Origin: Lewinellaceae bacterium
GTDB lineage: Bacteria; Bacteroidota; Bacteroidia; Chitinophagales; Saprospiraceae
Direction: 5' to 3'
Assembly (NCBI GenBank): GCA_016713985.1
Contig: JADJOD010000011.1
Span: forward strand, 62,001 to 126,000
Length of the DNA stretch: 64,000 nucleotides
Shown here: piece after piece, positions 37,191 through 47,696 of the stretch
How the letters are laid out: each line of letters opens with the position of its first letter
How positions within the stretch are numbered: the first letter of the stretch is position 1
Program-made: the position numbers and the translations under genes
The notes under the pieces: generated by a model
What the model was told of the DNA's origin: nothing
Database searches by the model: none
Seen by the model: only the letters and a program-made list of their open reading frames with translations

Positions 37191-37198
37191 TACTTTTG
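37191..37198 (+). promoter_or_regulatory. Bacteroidota -7 promoter motif of the OmpA gene
   Basis: TACTTTTG matches TAnnTTTG exactly and lies 31 bases before the ATG at 37230, with a TTTT run 21 bases upstream in the place of the -33 box. It lies downstream of the alternative start at 37155 and so supports 37230. Confidence 0.5.
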
Positions 37199-37229
37199 GC
37201 CAACTTTCGTGAAACAAAACCAATCTATT

Positions 37230-38663
37230 ATGAAGCAATTCATTACAATTTTATTCTTCGGCATCTGCCTCTTATTCGTTCAACATGAAACCTTTGCCCA
37301 GCCAAAACACGGATTGACGTTTCGCGCCCTTTGGTACAATTACGACAATCCTGAGCCAGACTGGAAAGACTGGACTGATGTATTCCAATCCAACGGCCGG
37401 GGAATCGAACTGGCCTACAACCGGCGCCTCGACAGCCACACCTGGCTGGTAGTGCCGGTAAAAATCGGCACCGCACAACGTACCACCCGCCCCGGCGGCC
37501 TGCTGACAAAGAGTGAATTGCTGGCCAACCTCGACGTTCAGGCGCAATACAATCTGTTCAAATACGATGCAGTGATCAATCCCTACCTGCACCTCGGGGT
37601 CGGCTCCAGTTGGAATATTGACGACGATTTTTTTGATTTCAACATCCCGGCAGGCATCGGACTCAATATCAAATTCCTTGATAACGTGTACTTTAACCTT
37701 CAGACGCAATATCGTTTCTCCTTAGAAGGCCGCCCGGGTTGGCACAACGGCATCGGAGGCACGGTATACTTCGGAGGTGAAGAGACACCGCCGCCACCCG
37801 CAGACCGCGACAACGACGGCATTCTCGACGTAACGGATAAATGCCCGGATGTGCCCGGTGTAGCGGCATTGATGGGCTGCCCCGACCGCGACAACGACGG
37901 CATTGCCGACGGCGACGACCAGTGCCCCGACGAGCCGGGTGTAGCGGCATTCAGCGGCTGCCCCGATACGGACAGCGACGGATTGGCCGACAAAGACGAC
38001 GAATGCCCGCGTGAAGCAGGACCGGTCACTAATAAAGGTTGCCCGGTGCGCGACCGCGACAAAGACGGCGTGCTTGATGCGACCGACCGCTGCCCCGATA
38101 CACCCGGCCTGGCGGCCTTGCAAGGCTGCCCGGACAAAGACGGCGATGGTATTGCAGACGGTGACGACCAGTGCCCGGACCAAAAAGGTACGGCGGCCCT
38201 GCGCGGCTGCCCGGATAAAGACGGCGACGGTGTAGCAGACAAAGACGACCGCTGCCCGGATAAAGCTGGCCCTGTAAGCAACAAGGGTTGCCCGGAAATC
38301 AAAGTGGAAGACAAGGCGAAATTGGAACGCGCCGTTAAACTGGTGCAATTTGAAACGGGCAAATCGACACTGCTCAAAAAATCGTACGCCATTCTCGATG
38401 AAGTCGTTTCGGTGATGAACCAATATCCGGAATACAGCCTGAATATCGGTGGCCATACGGACGCTTCCGGCGATGATAAAATGAATCAGTCCTTATCAGA
38501 ACGCCGTGCCAAAATGTGCTACGACTATTTGGTGAGCAAGGGTATTGCCGCAGGCAGAATGTCGCATGCCGGATATGGCGAAACCCAGCCTGTTGCCGAC
38601 AACAAAACTGCCGCGGGTCGTTCGCAGAACCGTCGTGTGGTCTTTGAACTGTACGTCAAATAA
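37230..38663 (+). CDS. OmpA family outer-membrane protein with thrombospondin type 3 repeats
   Basis: Start at 37230 gives a signal peptide (MKQFITILFFGICLLFVQHE). The 477-residue protein has a small beta-barrel domain (about 25-205), then six calcium-binding type 3 repeats of the form DxDxDGxxDxxDxCPD, and a C-terminal OmpA peptidoglycan-binding domain with VQFETGKSTLLKKSYAILDE and GGHTDASGDDKMNQSLSERRA. It anchors the outer membrane to the cell wall. A strong terminator follows. Confidence 0.9.
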   Translation: MKQFITILFFGICLLFVQHETFAQPKHGLTFRALWYNYDNPEPDWKDWTDVFQSNGRGIELAYNRRLDSHTWLVVPVKIGTAQRTTRPGGLLTKSELLANLDVQAQYNLFKYDAVINPYLHLGVGSSWNIDDDFFDFNIPAGIGLNIKFLDNVYFNLQTQYRFSLEGRPGWHNGIGGTVYFGGEETPPPPADRDNDGILDVTDKCPDVPGVAALMGCPDRDNDGIADGDDQCPDEPGVAAFSGCPDTDSDGLADKDDECPREAGPVTNKGCPVRDRDKDGVLDATDRCPDTPGLAALQGCPDKDGDGIADGDDQCPDQKGTAALRGCPDKDGDGVADKDDRCPDKAGPVSNKGCPEIKVEDKAKLERAVKLVQFETGKSTLLKKSYAILDEVVSVMNQYPEYSLNIGGHTDASGDDKMNQSLSERRAKMCYDYLVSKGIAAGRMSHAGYGETQPVADNKTAAGRSQNRRVVFELYVK

Positions 38664-38689
38664 ATAACAGGATACCAGACGTCATAACA

Positions 38690-38726
38690 AAGCCTCCGGT
38701 TCCGAAAAATGAACCGGAGGCTTTTT
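38690..38726 (+). terminator. Rho-independent terminator after the OmpA gene
   Basis: AAGCCTCCGGTTC (38690-38702) pairs perfectly with GAACCGGAGGCTT (38711-38723) around an 8-base loop, followed by a T-rich tail (TTTTTCTATTTTTTT). This is the clearest intrinsic terminator in the window. Confidence 0.9.
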
Positions 38727-38803
38727 CTATTTTTTTAATACCACATCCCTCTTTTTTCTGCATTCAATTCCGGCGCCGCCTTTTCTTTACCGCCATCCGT
38801 GGT

Positions 38804-38811
38804 TACCTTTG
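38804..38811 (+). promoter_or_regulatory. Bacteroidota -7 promoter motif of valS
   Basis: TACCTTTG, an exact TAnnTTTG match, lies 33 bases before the valS ATG and downstream of the OmpA terminator, so valS has its own promoter. Confidence 0.55.
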
Positions 38812-38844
38812 CGCCTCTTTTTGCCAAATTTTTAATTCGAAAAT

Positions 38845-41526
38845 ATGGAATTATCGACCCGCTACAATCCTGCCGAAACGGAAGAACGATGGTATGCTCA
38901 CTGGGAAAGCCGGGGCTATTTTCGCTCGGTACCCGATGATCGGGAGCCATTTACCATCGTTATCCCGCCGCCCAACGTTACAGGTGTGCTGCATATGGGG
39001 CATATGCTGAATAATACCATTCAGGATATTCTCACCCGGAAAGCACGACTCGACGGAAAAAACGCCTGCTGGGTGCCGGGTACCGATCACGCCAGCATCG
39101 CAACAGAGGCAAAAGTGGTGCGCTGGCTTCGGGAGGAAAAAAGTCTGCGCAAAGCCGACCTGTCGCGGGAGGAGTTCATCGAATACGCCTACCAGTGGAA
39201 AGATAAATATGGCGGGATCATATTGAAGCAATTGCGGAAACTCGGCGCGTCCTGCGACTGGGATCGTACGGCCTTCACGATGGATAAAGGTTATTACTCG
39301 GACGTGATTCGTGTATTTGTAGACTTATACAAAAAGGGTAAATTGTACCGCGGTCTGCGTATGGTCAACTGGGACCCCGAAGCAAAAACCGTTTTATCGA
39401 ACGAAGAAGTACTTTACAATGAAGAACCTTCCCAATTGTTTTATATAAAATATTCTCTGGAAGGCTCTGATAATGAAGGCATTGTAATTGCCACACAACG
39501 CCCGGAAACCATTTTTGCAGACGTGGCGGTAGCGGTAAACCCGAAAGACGAACGTTACAAAAACCTGGTTGGAAAACGGGTTCTGATCCCGCTGATCAAC
39601 CGCCCCGTCCCTGTTATCGCCGACGATTATGTGGATATTTCCTTCGGAACCGGCGCATTAAAAATCACTCCGGCGCACGACCAGAACGACTACGAAGTGG
39701 GCCAGCGCCATGGCCTCGAAATTCTCGATACCATCTCGGACGACGGGCGGATCAATGACGTTTGCGCCTATCAACCCATCGTCGGACTCGATCGTTTTGA
39801 AGCGCGGAAACAAATGAAACCCGCCCTGGAGGAAAGCGGTCATCTGGTGAAACTGGAGGAATACATCACCAACATCGGACATTCCGAGCGCACCGGAGTG
39901 GTTGTCGAACCCAAATTATCCCTCCAGTGGTTTGTAAAAATGACGGCGCTTGGTGAACCGGCATTAAAAGCGGTGCAGGAAGAAGAAATCAAATTTTATC
40001 CGCCCAGTTTTCAAAACCTGTATAGAAACTGGATGGAAAACCTCCGCGACTGGTGTATTTCCAGACAGCTGTGGTGGGGACAACGTATTCCGGCCTGGTA
40101 TCTGCGCTCAGAGGCGTTGAGCAAAGAAACGGGCGTTTTTGTGGCCGAAACCGCCGAAGAAGCGCTCGAAATTGCAAAACGTGAAACAGGAAACCCCGGT
40201 CTGAGCATGAACGATCTCCGGCAGGACGAAGACGTGCTCGATACCTGGGCCTCTTCCTGGCTGTGGCCCATCAGTGTTTTTGACGGTTTTAACCAACCGG
40301 AGGGCGAGGTCAACTACTACTACCCGACCAGCGTTTTGGTTACGGGTTGGGACATTATATTTTTCTGGGTGGCACGAATGATCATGGCCGGCTACGAATA
40401 CCGGGGGCAAAGACCCTTCGAATCCGTGTATTTTACCGGCATGGTTCGCGACAAGTTCCGGCGAAAAATGTCCAAATCGCTCGGCAACTCCCCGGACGCC
40501 TTAAAACTGCTCGACGATTACGGCGCTGACGGGGTGCGCTACGGGTTGATGTCCAGCGCAGCAGCCGGCGGCGACATTCTTTTTGACGATAAATTGTGTG
40601 AAAACGGCCGCAATTTTTGCAACAAACTCTGGAACGCCCTGCGGCTGGTAAAAGGCTGGCAAGTAACTGAAGATGCTGAAAATGAGACAGTTGCCCGCAA
40701 AAATGCCCTTGCCGTTCGTTGGTTTCGTGAAAAACTCAATCGGGTACTTACCGAAGTTGACGACCACTTCCGGGCATTCCGGCTCAGCGAAGCATTGCTG
40801 ACCCTGTACGGTTTCATCTGGGATGATTTTTGTTCCTGGTACCTCGAGATGATCAAACCGGGTTATGAGCAGCCGATCGATCGAAAGACGTATGAAGCCA
40901 CTTTGGACCTCTTTTCCGAAACCATGATTGCCCTGCATGCCTTTATGCCGTTTATTACCGAAGAAATCTGGCACCAATTGCGGGAGCGCGCGGATGGCGA
41001 CGATTGTTTTAAACAGCGATACCCGGCGTCCGCACCGGCAGACGAAGCATTGATCCAGGCAGTGGAAACTTCCAAAGACATTATCGCCCGGGTTCGCGAC
41101 TTGCGCAACCAAAACCAGATCAAACCGCGTGATCCACTCGTTGTTCAGGTACAAACCAGCGAGGCGGCAAAAACGCTTTTTTCTACCGACGGGTTGCGGG
41201 AGATGATGATGAAACTGGCTGTTTTGGGCGAACTTGATTTTACCGATACGGAACCCGAAAATGCCAAGTCATTCATTTCCGGGACGGATAAATACTACGT
41301 GGTGCTGACGCAGGAAATCGACGTGGCCGCTGAATGTGCAAAAATCAAACAGGAACTGGAATACCAGCGCGGCTTTGTTCGTTCGATAGAAGCCAAACTT
41401 TCCAACGAAAAATTTGTAGGCGGCGCCCCGGCACAAGTTGTTGACAATGAACGCAAAAAACTGGCGGATGGCCATGCGCGTATGCAAATATTGGAAGAAA
41501 GTCTGGCCAAGTTAGGTTGTTCCTGA
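38845..41526 (+). CDS. valS: Valyl-tRNA synthetase
   Basis: An 893-residue class I synthetase. The HIGH motif reads HMGH at residues 50-53 and KMSKS is exact at 541-545. The CP1 editing domain (about 200-350) includes ATQRPETIFADVAV and GTGALKITPAHDQNDYE. The anticodon-binding domain and a C-terminal coiled coil (KQELEYQRGFVRSIEAKLSN) complete the enzyme. It charges tRNA-Val and edits Thr. Intact, unlike several neighbours. Confidence 0.97.
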   Translation: MELSTRYNPAETEERWYAHWESRGYFRSVPDDREPFTIVIPPPNVTGVLHMGHMLNNTIQDILTRKARLDGKNACWVPGTDHASIATEAKVVRWLREEKSLRKADLSREEFIEYAYQWKDKYGGIILKQLRKLGASCDWDRTAFTMDKGYYSDVIRVFVDLYKKGKLYRGLRMVNWDPEAKTVLSNEEVLYNEEPSQLFYIKYSLEGSDNEGIVIATQRPETIFADVAVAVNPKDERYKNLVGKRVLIPLINRPVPVIADDYVDISFGTGALKITPAHDQNDYEVGQRHGLEILDTISDDGRINDVCAYQPIVGLDRFEARKQMKPALEESGHLVKLEEYITNIGHSERTGVVVEPKLSLQWFVKMTALGEPALKAVQEEEIKFYPPSFQNLYRNWMENLRDWCISRQLWWGQRIPAWYLRSEALSKETGVFVAETAEEALEIAKRETGNPGLSMNDLRQDEDVLDTWASSWLWPISVFDGFNQPEGEVNYYYPTSVLVTGWDIIFFWVARMIMAGYEYRGQRPFESVYFTGMVRDKFRRKMSKSLGNSPDALKLLDDYGADGVRYGLMSSAAAGGDILFDDKLCENGRNFCNKLWNALRLVKGWQVTEDAENETVARKNALAVRWFREKLNRVLTEVDDHFRAFRLSEALLTLYGFIWDDFCSWYLEMIKPGYEQPIDRKTYEATLDLFSETMIALHAFMPFITEEIWHQLRERADGDDCFKQRYPASAPADEALIQAVETSKDIIARVRDLRNQNQIKPRDPLVVQVQTSEAAKTLFSTDGLREMMMKLAVLGELDFTDTEPENAKSFISGTDKYYVVLTQEIDVAAECAKIKQELEYQRGFVRSIEAKLSNEKFVGGAPAQVVDNERKKLADGHARMQILEESLAKLGCS

Positions 41527-41542
41527 GACCAATTTTTTCACT

Positions 41543-42091
41543 ATGCACGGTTTGATATGGATCATTTGGGCTTGCCTGCTTTCCGGAAAACCCTTGCTGT
41601 CCGAACCGGCCGGTATTCAATTCCGGTTTAAGGGGCGGGAGATGTTGCTGGCCTGCGGTATGCGCCAGGGGCCGGGCAATTATCTGCCGCGGGGTAATTT
41701 CAGCAACCGGAAATTAGATACACTCAGCAACTGGTTCGATCCGGAAAAAGGATACGTAGAGATCATCAGACAGGACAATCCCGAATTGCCCACGATCGGA
41801 CTGGCCATCGGTTTTGAATTTGACGAAAGCAACGGAGAGTTCCCCTACACACCGGCTTACGGCATCCTGCAATTGAAAAATTTCGGGTGGGGCGGGGTGG
41901 AGTTTGGCCCCCGCGACACCCTCAACTACACCGGAGTTTCCAATGAAGTCAGTGACGACCTGAGCATTGAAATCCTTGGTTTTAGCAATGACACCATTAC
42001 CGGAAAATTTTCCGGCCTGCTGTTGAGTGGCGCAGGGCCCATGGCGCCCATCGAAAACGGGCGATTCCGGGTGCGGGTCTACCGCAAATAA
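41543..42091 (+). CDS. Secreted hypothetical protein
   Basis: A 182-residue protein with an N-terminal hydrophobic segment (MHGLIWIIWACLLSGKPLL), probably a signal peptide, followed by a beta-rich domain (NFGWGGVEFGPRDTLNYTG, SIEILGFSNDTITGKFSGLLL). No Cys lipobox is in the right place. It follows valS by 16 bases and probably shares its transcript. No family recognised; it resembles in style the small secreted beta-sandwich proteins common in this phylum. Confidence 0.6.
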   Translation: MHGLIWIIWACLLSGKPLLSEPAGIQFRFKGREMLLACGMRQGPGNYLPRGNFSNRKLDTLSNWFDPEKGYVEIIRQDNPELPTIGLAIGFEFDESNGEFPYTPAYGILQLKNFGWGGVEFGPRDTLNYTGVSNEVSDDLSIEILGFSNDTITGKFSGLLLSGAGPMAPIENGRFRVRVYRK

Positions 42092-42101
42092 GGCCACTCA
42101 C

Positions 42102-43157
42102 TCATTTCTTTTTCAAAAATAACAAGTAGACGGGCAGGTGATCGCTGTATCCGTTGATAAAAATATCGCCCACAAAAGTGCGGAAAGGGTAGCCCTTGAA
42201 GGCGCCTTCCGTTTGAAACAACCAGGGCTGGCGGAATATTTTTGTTTTATACAATTGCCAACCTCCCGTCGATTTGGATACAAACCCTTCAGAAAGAACC
42301 ATTTGATCGAACAGGTTCCAGGCGTCGCGGTAGGCTAAGGTGCCGGTGCCGTCTTTATAAAGATCGTACATCGGGTTGTAAAACGCACCGTCTTTCAGAT
42401 TTTCACTTTCACCTTTCGCTCGGAGTACCTGGGCTACACTTTTGTTGGTCGGGTCGTCGTTGAGGTCGCCCATCACGATAATTTTGGCTTGCGGATTAAT
42501 CGCCAGCAGACTGTCTGCGATATGCCGGCATACCCCGGCAGCAGCAGCCCGCGCCCAGGCGGAGCCTGATTCGCCACCCCGGCGGGAAGGCCAGTGGCCC
42601 ACCATCAGGTGAACGGGGTCGCCTTTAAAAACGCCGCTAACGTATAAAATATCCCGGGTGTGATCTTCTTCGCCGGTTTTGGGGTCCTTTAAGGGCACTG
42701 GGTACGACAGCGCACCCTGCACGGTGAAATATTTTTCCTGGTACAACAAACCGACGTCGATACCCCGTTCGTCCGGCGAATCAAAATGAACGATCTTGTA
42801 CTGACGATCCTTCAGATCAGGCTGAACGACAAGGTCTTCCAGCACTTTTTTGTTTTCAATCTCGGACACGCCGAGTACTGCCACTCCGTCGGGGGTAATA
42901 TCGGTTGCTAACTGACTGATCACCCTGGCCATGTTGGTCTGCTTTGACAGGTATTTCTCTGTGTTCCAGAGCAAACGCCCGGAGGGCAAAAAATCCGCGT
43001 CGTTCGTCGTTGGAGAATCGATCGTATCGAACAGATTTTCAAGGTTATAGAATCCGATAGCAGCGACCATGTAATCCTCGGTGCCCCGTTCTTTTTGTGC
43101 GAGGAGAGCCGTTGACAAGGTCAGGCTGATGGCAAGAAACAGCGTTAAAGTTTTCAT
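42102..43157 (-). CDS. Secreted endonuclease/exonuclease/phosphatase family protein
   Basis: Start at 43157 (MKTLTLFLAISLTLSTALLA, signal peptide); an ATG 12 bases upstream is an alternative. The 351-residue enzyme has the EEP fold: FYNLENLF near 35, GVSEIENKKVLEDLV with the metal Glu near 93, HWPSRRGG near 195, VMGDLNDDP near 228, and YSDHLPVYL at the end. It should cut nucleic acid or phosphodiesters outside the cytoplasm. It is divergent from a TonB receptor and DUF5689 lipoprotein; the three are often clustered in Bacteroidota, which suggests use of extracellular nucleic acid (inferred). Confidence 0.85.
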   Translation of the reverse strand: MKTLTLFLAISLTLSTALLAQKERGTEDYMVAAIGFYNLENLFDTIDSPTTNDADFLPSGRLLWNTEKYLSKQTNMARVISQLATDITPDGVAVLGVSEIENKKVLEDLVVQPDLKDRQYKIVHFDSPDERGIDVGLLYQEKYFTVQGALSYPVPLKDPKTGEEDHTRDILYVSGVFKGDPVHLMVGHWPSRRGGESGSAWARAAAAGVCRHIADSLLAINPQAKIIVMGDLNDDPTNKSVAQVLRAKGESENLKDGAFYNPMYDLYKDGTGTLAYRDAWNLFDQMVLSEGFVSKSTGGWQLYKTKIFRQPWLFQTEGAFKGYPFRTFVGDIFINGYSDHLPVYLLFLKKK

Positions 43158-43259
43158 CAAAAAGAGCATTAAGCCGCAAAGAACTGCAAATATGTTTTAT
43201 TCGTCGCCTGCTTAGCAATAATTTAATGGCCGTTTGATGCCGGGACATAAGGCCTTTTT

Positions 43260-43267
43260 TACCTTTG
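43260..43267 (+). promoter_or_regulatory. Bacteroidota -7 promoter motif upstream of a short ORF and TonB receptor
   Basis: TACCTTTG matches the consensus exactly. TTTG at 43233-43236 could be the -33 box, though the 23-base spacing is slightly long. Transcription would begin near 43274, almost at the ATG of the short ORF at 43276. Confidence 0.5.
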
Positions 43268-43275
43268 TGTGTTTT

Positions 43276-43371
43276 ATGAATTGCCCGTCCGATTCAAATC
43301 TACGTATAGTCGCCCTTCTCTCGCTCCGGTGGTCCGTTTCTGAAACCAAAATTTACAACATAACGCACTGA
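43276..43371 (+). CDS. Possible 31-residue leader peptide
   Basis: ATG at 43276 opens a 31-codon frame ending in TGA at 43369-43371, immediately followed by the ATG of the TonB receptor (43372). With the -7 motif at 43260-43267 the mRNA would start at or next to this ATG. The peptide (MNCPSDSNLRIVALLSLRWS...) has no signal or clear family. The abutting stop and start suggest translational coupling, but chance cannot be excluded for an ORF this short. Confidence 0.3.
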   Translation: MNCPSDSNLRIVALLSLRWSVSETKIYNITH

Positions 43372-46196
43372 ATGATTCGAAAATTCCTATTCCCATGTCT
43401 GCTCTTTCTGCTGACACAGACCATTGACGCCCAAAAAATTACCCTGCAAGGGGTGATTCCGGACGCGGAAACCGAAAAACCGATCGCGGATGCCGCCGTG
43501 ATCGTGACGGGTTCCGGCAAAGTAGCCGCCACGGACAACAACGGGCGATTTAAATTAACCGGATTGGAGTGCAGCGTTTGCACCCTGAGTGTCACCCATG
43601 AGGGTTATACGCCGGTAGCCCTGGAAGTCAGCGGTGCAGCGCGCTCAAAATCATTAGACGTGCTCATGAACCAGGTAAAAAACACGGAAACGCAACCCGC
43701 TGATATCCCGACTATTTCTCTCGGAGAGGCGGAATCACAGGAAGACGGCGCCGGCGAGGTGGCCAATTTATTACACGCTTCCCGCGATGTTTTCCAAAAT
43801 GTATCGGGTTTTGGGTGGAGCCCCTTTCGTTTTCGCGAACGCGGTTATGACAGCGGTTTGTTTTTAACCTACGTCAACGGTGTGCCGTTCAACGACCTGG
43901 AAACCGGCTTTACGCCCTACGCGGAATTCGGCGGGCTCAATGACGTATTGCGCAATCGCAACAGTACGGTCGGCCTCGATCCCTCCGATTTTGCGTTCAG
44001 CGAGCTGGGGGGCGCCACCATGATCGATACCCGTGCCGCCGTTCAACGCAAACAAATCAGGGCTTCCTATGCCTCCGCCAACCGTACTTACCGAAACCGG
44101 GTGATGCTCACGATGAGCACGGGATTGATGCCGGGAGGTTGGGCGGTTTCGGTTTCAGGCAGCAAACGCTGGGCGGAAGAAGGCTACGTGCCGGGCACTT
44201 TTTACGATGGATACTCCTATTTTGTCTCTGTGGATAAAAATTCGGATCAAAACACGCCCTGAACCTGACGTTTTTTGGCGCACCCACCAAAAGGGGCCGC
44301 TCTGCAGACTCATTCCAGGAAATGTACGACATCGCAGGCAGCAATTACTACAACCCGACCTGGGGGTACTGGAACGGAAAAAAACGCAACGTACTCACCG
44401 ACGATACCCATCAGCCGACCGGTATTTTGCGATACGACCTCACGTTATCTCCTCAAACCACCCTGACCGCAGTGGCATACGGCCAGACCGGCCATCGCAA
44501 CGTAACACGCGGGAATTTTATCAACGGACTGAACCCGAGTCCGGACTTCAACCGGCGACTTCCGAGCAGCCTGCTCGATTCAACCCAAGCTGCCGTTTGG
44601 ACACAAATGCTTGCGGCCGACGAGTCGCTGCGACAAACCGACTGGGTCGCCATTTATGCATCCAACCAAAACAGTTTTACGGAAATAGCCGACGCGGAAG
44701 GTGTGGCCGGCAATACGGTAAGCGGCAAAAAATCGATCTATATCATAGCCGACGAACGCTCCGAAAACAAGGAATACGGGACAAACATCTTCCTTAATCA
44801 CACGTTTAACCCCCGGGTAACACTTAACGCCGGCGGGCAATACCAGTGGTACAAAGGCGCCAATTACAAAGTGGTGGATGACCTGCTGGGTGGTGATTAT
44901 TGGGTGGATTGGGACTTTTTTGGCAATTTTGACAACCAAACCAACCCGCTTGCCCGTAACAGCGATATTCGAAACCCCAATAACATCGTTTATGAAGGCG
45001 AAAAATTCGGCTGGGATTACGATGAAAACATCCGGAAAGCAAACGGCTGGGCACAATTTCAGTTTTCACTGCCGGCACTCCAGTTTTTTGTCGGCGGCGA
45101 AGCCGGAAGAAGTGAATTGTGGCGTACAGGACATATGCAAAACGGCCGCTTCCCCGACAATTCACTGGGTGATTCCGAAAAAGTTTCCTTCTCTACCTAT
45201 GGGATCAAAGGTGGTGCGACCTGGAAAATAAATGGACGTAACTACCTGTATGCCAATGGTTATTATGGAAACAGGGCTCCCTTGTTCCGCAATGTATTTA
45301 TGGCTCCCCGCACCCGCGACCAGGTGGTGCCCAATCTGCAACTCTCAACGGTGCAGAGTGTGGAAGGCGGGTACTTGCTTCGTGCACCCAATTACAAGGC
45401 CCGAATCACTGGTTATCTGACCGAGTTTAAAAAGGAAACGGAATCGGTCTTTGTAAGTGCCTGGTCGGTTGGCCGGATCATCGATGAACTTGACCTGGGA
45501 TCACTGGAACTGGGCGATGATGTATCTTTTCTCGAACAACCGGTATTTTTTGGATCGGCCGTACTCCAGGGAGTCGACCGTCGTCATGCCGGAATTGAAG
45601 CGGCCATCGAAGCCAAACCCGTACCAAGTTGGGTATTTACAGCTGCGGCATCCATCGGCAAATACATCTATACTTCCCGCCCGAATCTCTTGCTTTCGCT
45701 GGATAACGGCGGCACCCAGGTCATCAACGGCGGCCTTGTGTACCAAAAAAACTTCTATGTTGCACGTACGCCGCAAACGGCAGCATCCCTGGGCATAAAA
45801 TACGAGTCGCGCCGTTTTTGGTTTGCTTCGCTGTCACTCAATTTTGCCGACAATTTTTACTACGATTTCGACCGGGCGCGCCGTACCTCCCGTTTTGTGA
45901 GCGGCCTCACGCCCGCCTCACCGATCTGGAACACTATTGTTGACCAGCAAAAGGCGCCTTCCGCGTATACCCTCGATTTCTTTGGCGGCAAATCCTGGCT
46001 CATCAAACGGAAATATTATATCAACCTGAATGTGGGTGTCAACAATATTTTGAACAACCAGGATATTGTTATCTCGGGCCGTGAAAGTTACCGGAATGCT
46101 TTCCGCAACGACGTAAGTGATCCGCGTTTTTACACCTCCGAACTCTTGTACGGATATGGACTGAACTACTTTGCTTCGCTGACACTGCGTATCTGA
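43372..46196 (+). CDS. TonB-dependent receptor of the nuclease cluster (frameshifted near 44253)
   Basis: Signal peptide MIRKFLFPCLLFLLTQTIDA, a carboxypeptidase-D regulatory-like domain (about 24-105), then plug and barrel. The first frame stops at 44262 after DKNSDQNTP. The next frame reads HALNLTFFGAPTKRGRSADS and continues through a long barrel to a stop at 46194-46196. Restoring one C in AACACGCC gives NHALNLTFFGAP, the usual sequence, and a protein of about 941 residues. The barrel end (YFASLTLRI) is normal. It probably imports a nucleic-acid-derived or phosphate-containing ligand with the adjacent lipoprotein (inferred from gene context). Confidence 0.86.
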
Positions 46197-46252
46197 CAAT
46201 TGAAGTTTGTCCGCTTTCAAAACATTGATTTTCAATTCAAAATATAAAAACC

Positions 46253-47592
46253 ATGTTTTTGCAAAAACTAAAAACTACTTCACGGCAGCTCTGGCCGTAC
46301 TGCTGCTGGCGGTTTTTTCCGCATGTGTCAAAACCGAATTTGACGAACCGCCGGCCGGTGGAGAACCCGTGACGCTTACCCCCAACAAAACGATCAAAGA
46401 ACTCAAGGCTTTGCATCTCAACCCGGGAGGATACGACAAGATCACGGAGGACATTATCATCGGCGGTGAAGTTGTGATGGATGACCGTTCGGGCAACTAT
46501 TATAAAACGCTGGTTATTGAAGATGCTTCAGGTGGCATCGAAATCAAGTTTAACGACGGCTTTTTGTACCAGCAACTGCCGATCGGAAGAACAATATACA
46601 TTCGCTGTAAAGACCTGATACTCACCGATTACGCTGGCCTGACACAACTGATTGGCAGCACCGTGGAAGAAGGCGGCGTATTAAACGCGGTAGGCCTGAC
46701 GGAAGCGCAGGTGCGCCAAAAGATGGCTAAAGGCGCTTACGCCGATACACCGCTTGCCCCTAATGAAGTCTCGTTGTCGGAGATTAACGACAACCTGTTA
46801 AGCACATATATCCGCCTGTCGGATGTGGAGTTTATCAAAGCGGACACCGGCAAAACCTGGGCGGATGTTGTGACCAAATTCAGCATCAATCGTACCCTTC
46901 AGGATTGCAACGGTCAGCAACTCATCATTCGTACGAGTGGCTACAGCAGCTTTGCCGGCAAAAAAACACCTTCCGGTAAAGGCACGGCCGAAGGAGTGCT
47001 GGGTGTGTTCAACGGAACGTACCAACTCTACCTTCGCGACGAAACCGGCGTTTCCATGGATAGTCTGCGTTGCGGCGCCGTCGACCCCAATGCTCCCGGA
47101 CTGGCCAGTCTCGATGAAAAATTTGACGCAGTCACGGCCAATTCCGATATCGAAATGCCGGGTTGGGTGAACGTTGCCGTCCAGGGTAATCGCGTCTGGC
47201 GCGGCGCGTCGTTCTCGGGTGATAAATTTGCTTCGGCCACGGCATTTTCGTCCGGACTCGCAGCTATGGAAACCTGGATGATCACCCCTGCGCTCGATTT
47301 AAAAACGCAAAAAACACTTTCTTTTGAAACATCGTCCGGATTCTGGCGGCACAACGGACTTACCGTATGGGTTTCGGTCGATTTTAACGGGCAAAACCCA
47401 ACGACAGCAACCTGGACACCTTTGAATTTCGCTTTGCCGCCCTCCGACGCAAACGGGTATTCCGACTTTGTACCTTCCGGAAATATCCAGCTGCCTGTAT
47501 TTAACGGTAAATCGTATATCGGATTTAAATATACCGGCGACGCCACGACCAACACCACAACCTGGCGTTTTGACGACGTGAAAGTGCAATAA
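46253..47592 (+). CDS. DUF5689 / choice-of-anchor lipoprotein (frameshifted near 46270)
   Basis: The long frame reads from a weak TTG at 46207, but a good ATG at 46253 (MFLQKLK) sits one base out of frame. Adding one A to the A run at 46270-46274 gives MFLQKLKNYFTAALAVLLLA then VFSAC, a perfect lipoprotein signal. I take this as the true start. The mature protein of about 420 residues has a DUF5689 domain (about 40-270, with IIIGGEVVMDDRSGNYYKTL) and a C-terminal jelly-roll of the choice-of-anchor type (about 285-445). It likely serves as a surface-exposed binding partner of the TonB receptor just upstream. Confidence 0.82.
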
Positions 47593-47673
47593 ATCGGAAC
47601 ATCGACGTCCCTTTTGCGGCGGATGGCAATTTTGTGTTGCCACCCGCCGCAACGTTTTTCCGCATCCGGGCGT

Positions 47674-47681
47674 TACATTTG
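47674..47681 (+). promoter_or_regulatory. Bacteroidota -7 promoter motif of the DUF5683 gene
   Basis: TACATTTG, an exact TAnnTTTG match, 15 bases before the ATG at 47697. It supports this start over the in-frame ATG at 47634. Confidence 0.5.
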
Positions 47682-47696
47682 CCCCATAACTTTTCC

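Noticed and set aside
37700..38456. Two long open frames antisense to the OmpA gene
   Set aside because: They mirror the Asp/Gly-rich type 3 repeats on the other strand, have low-complexity content and no family match; the plus-strand protein is clearly real.
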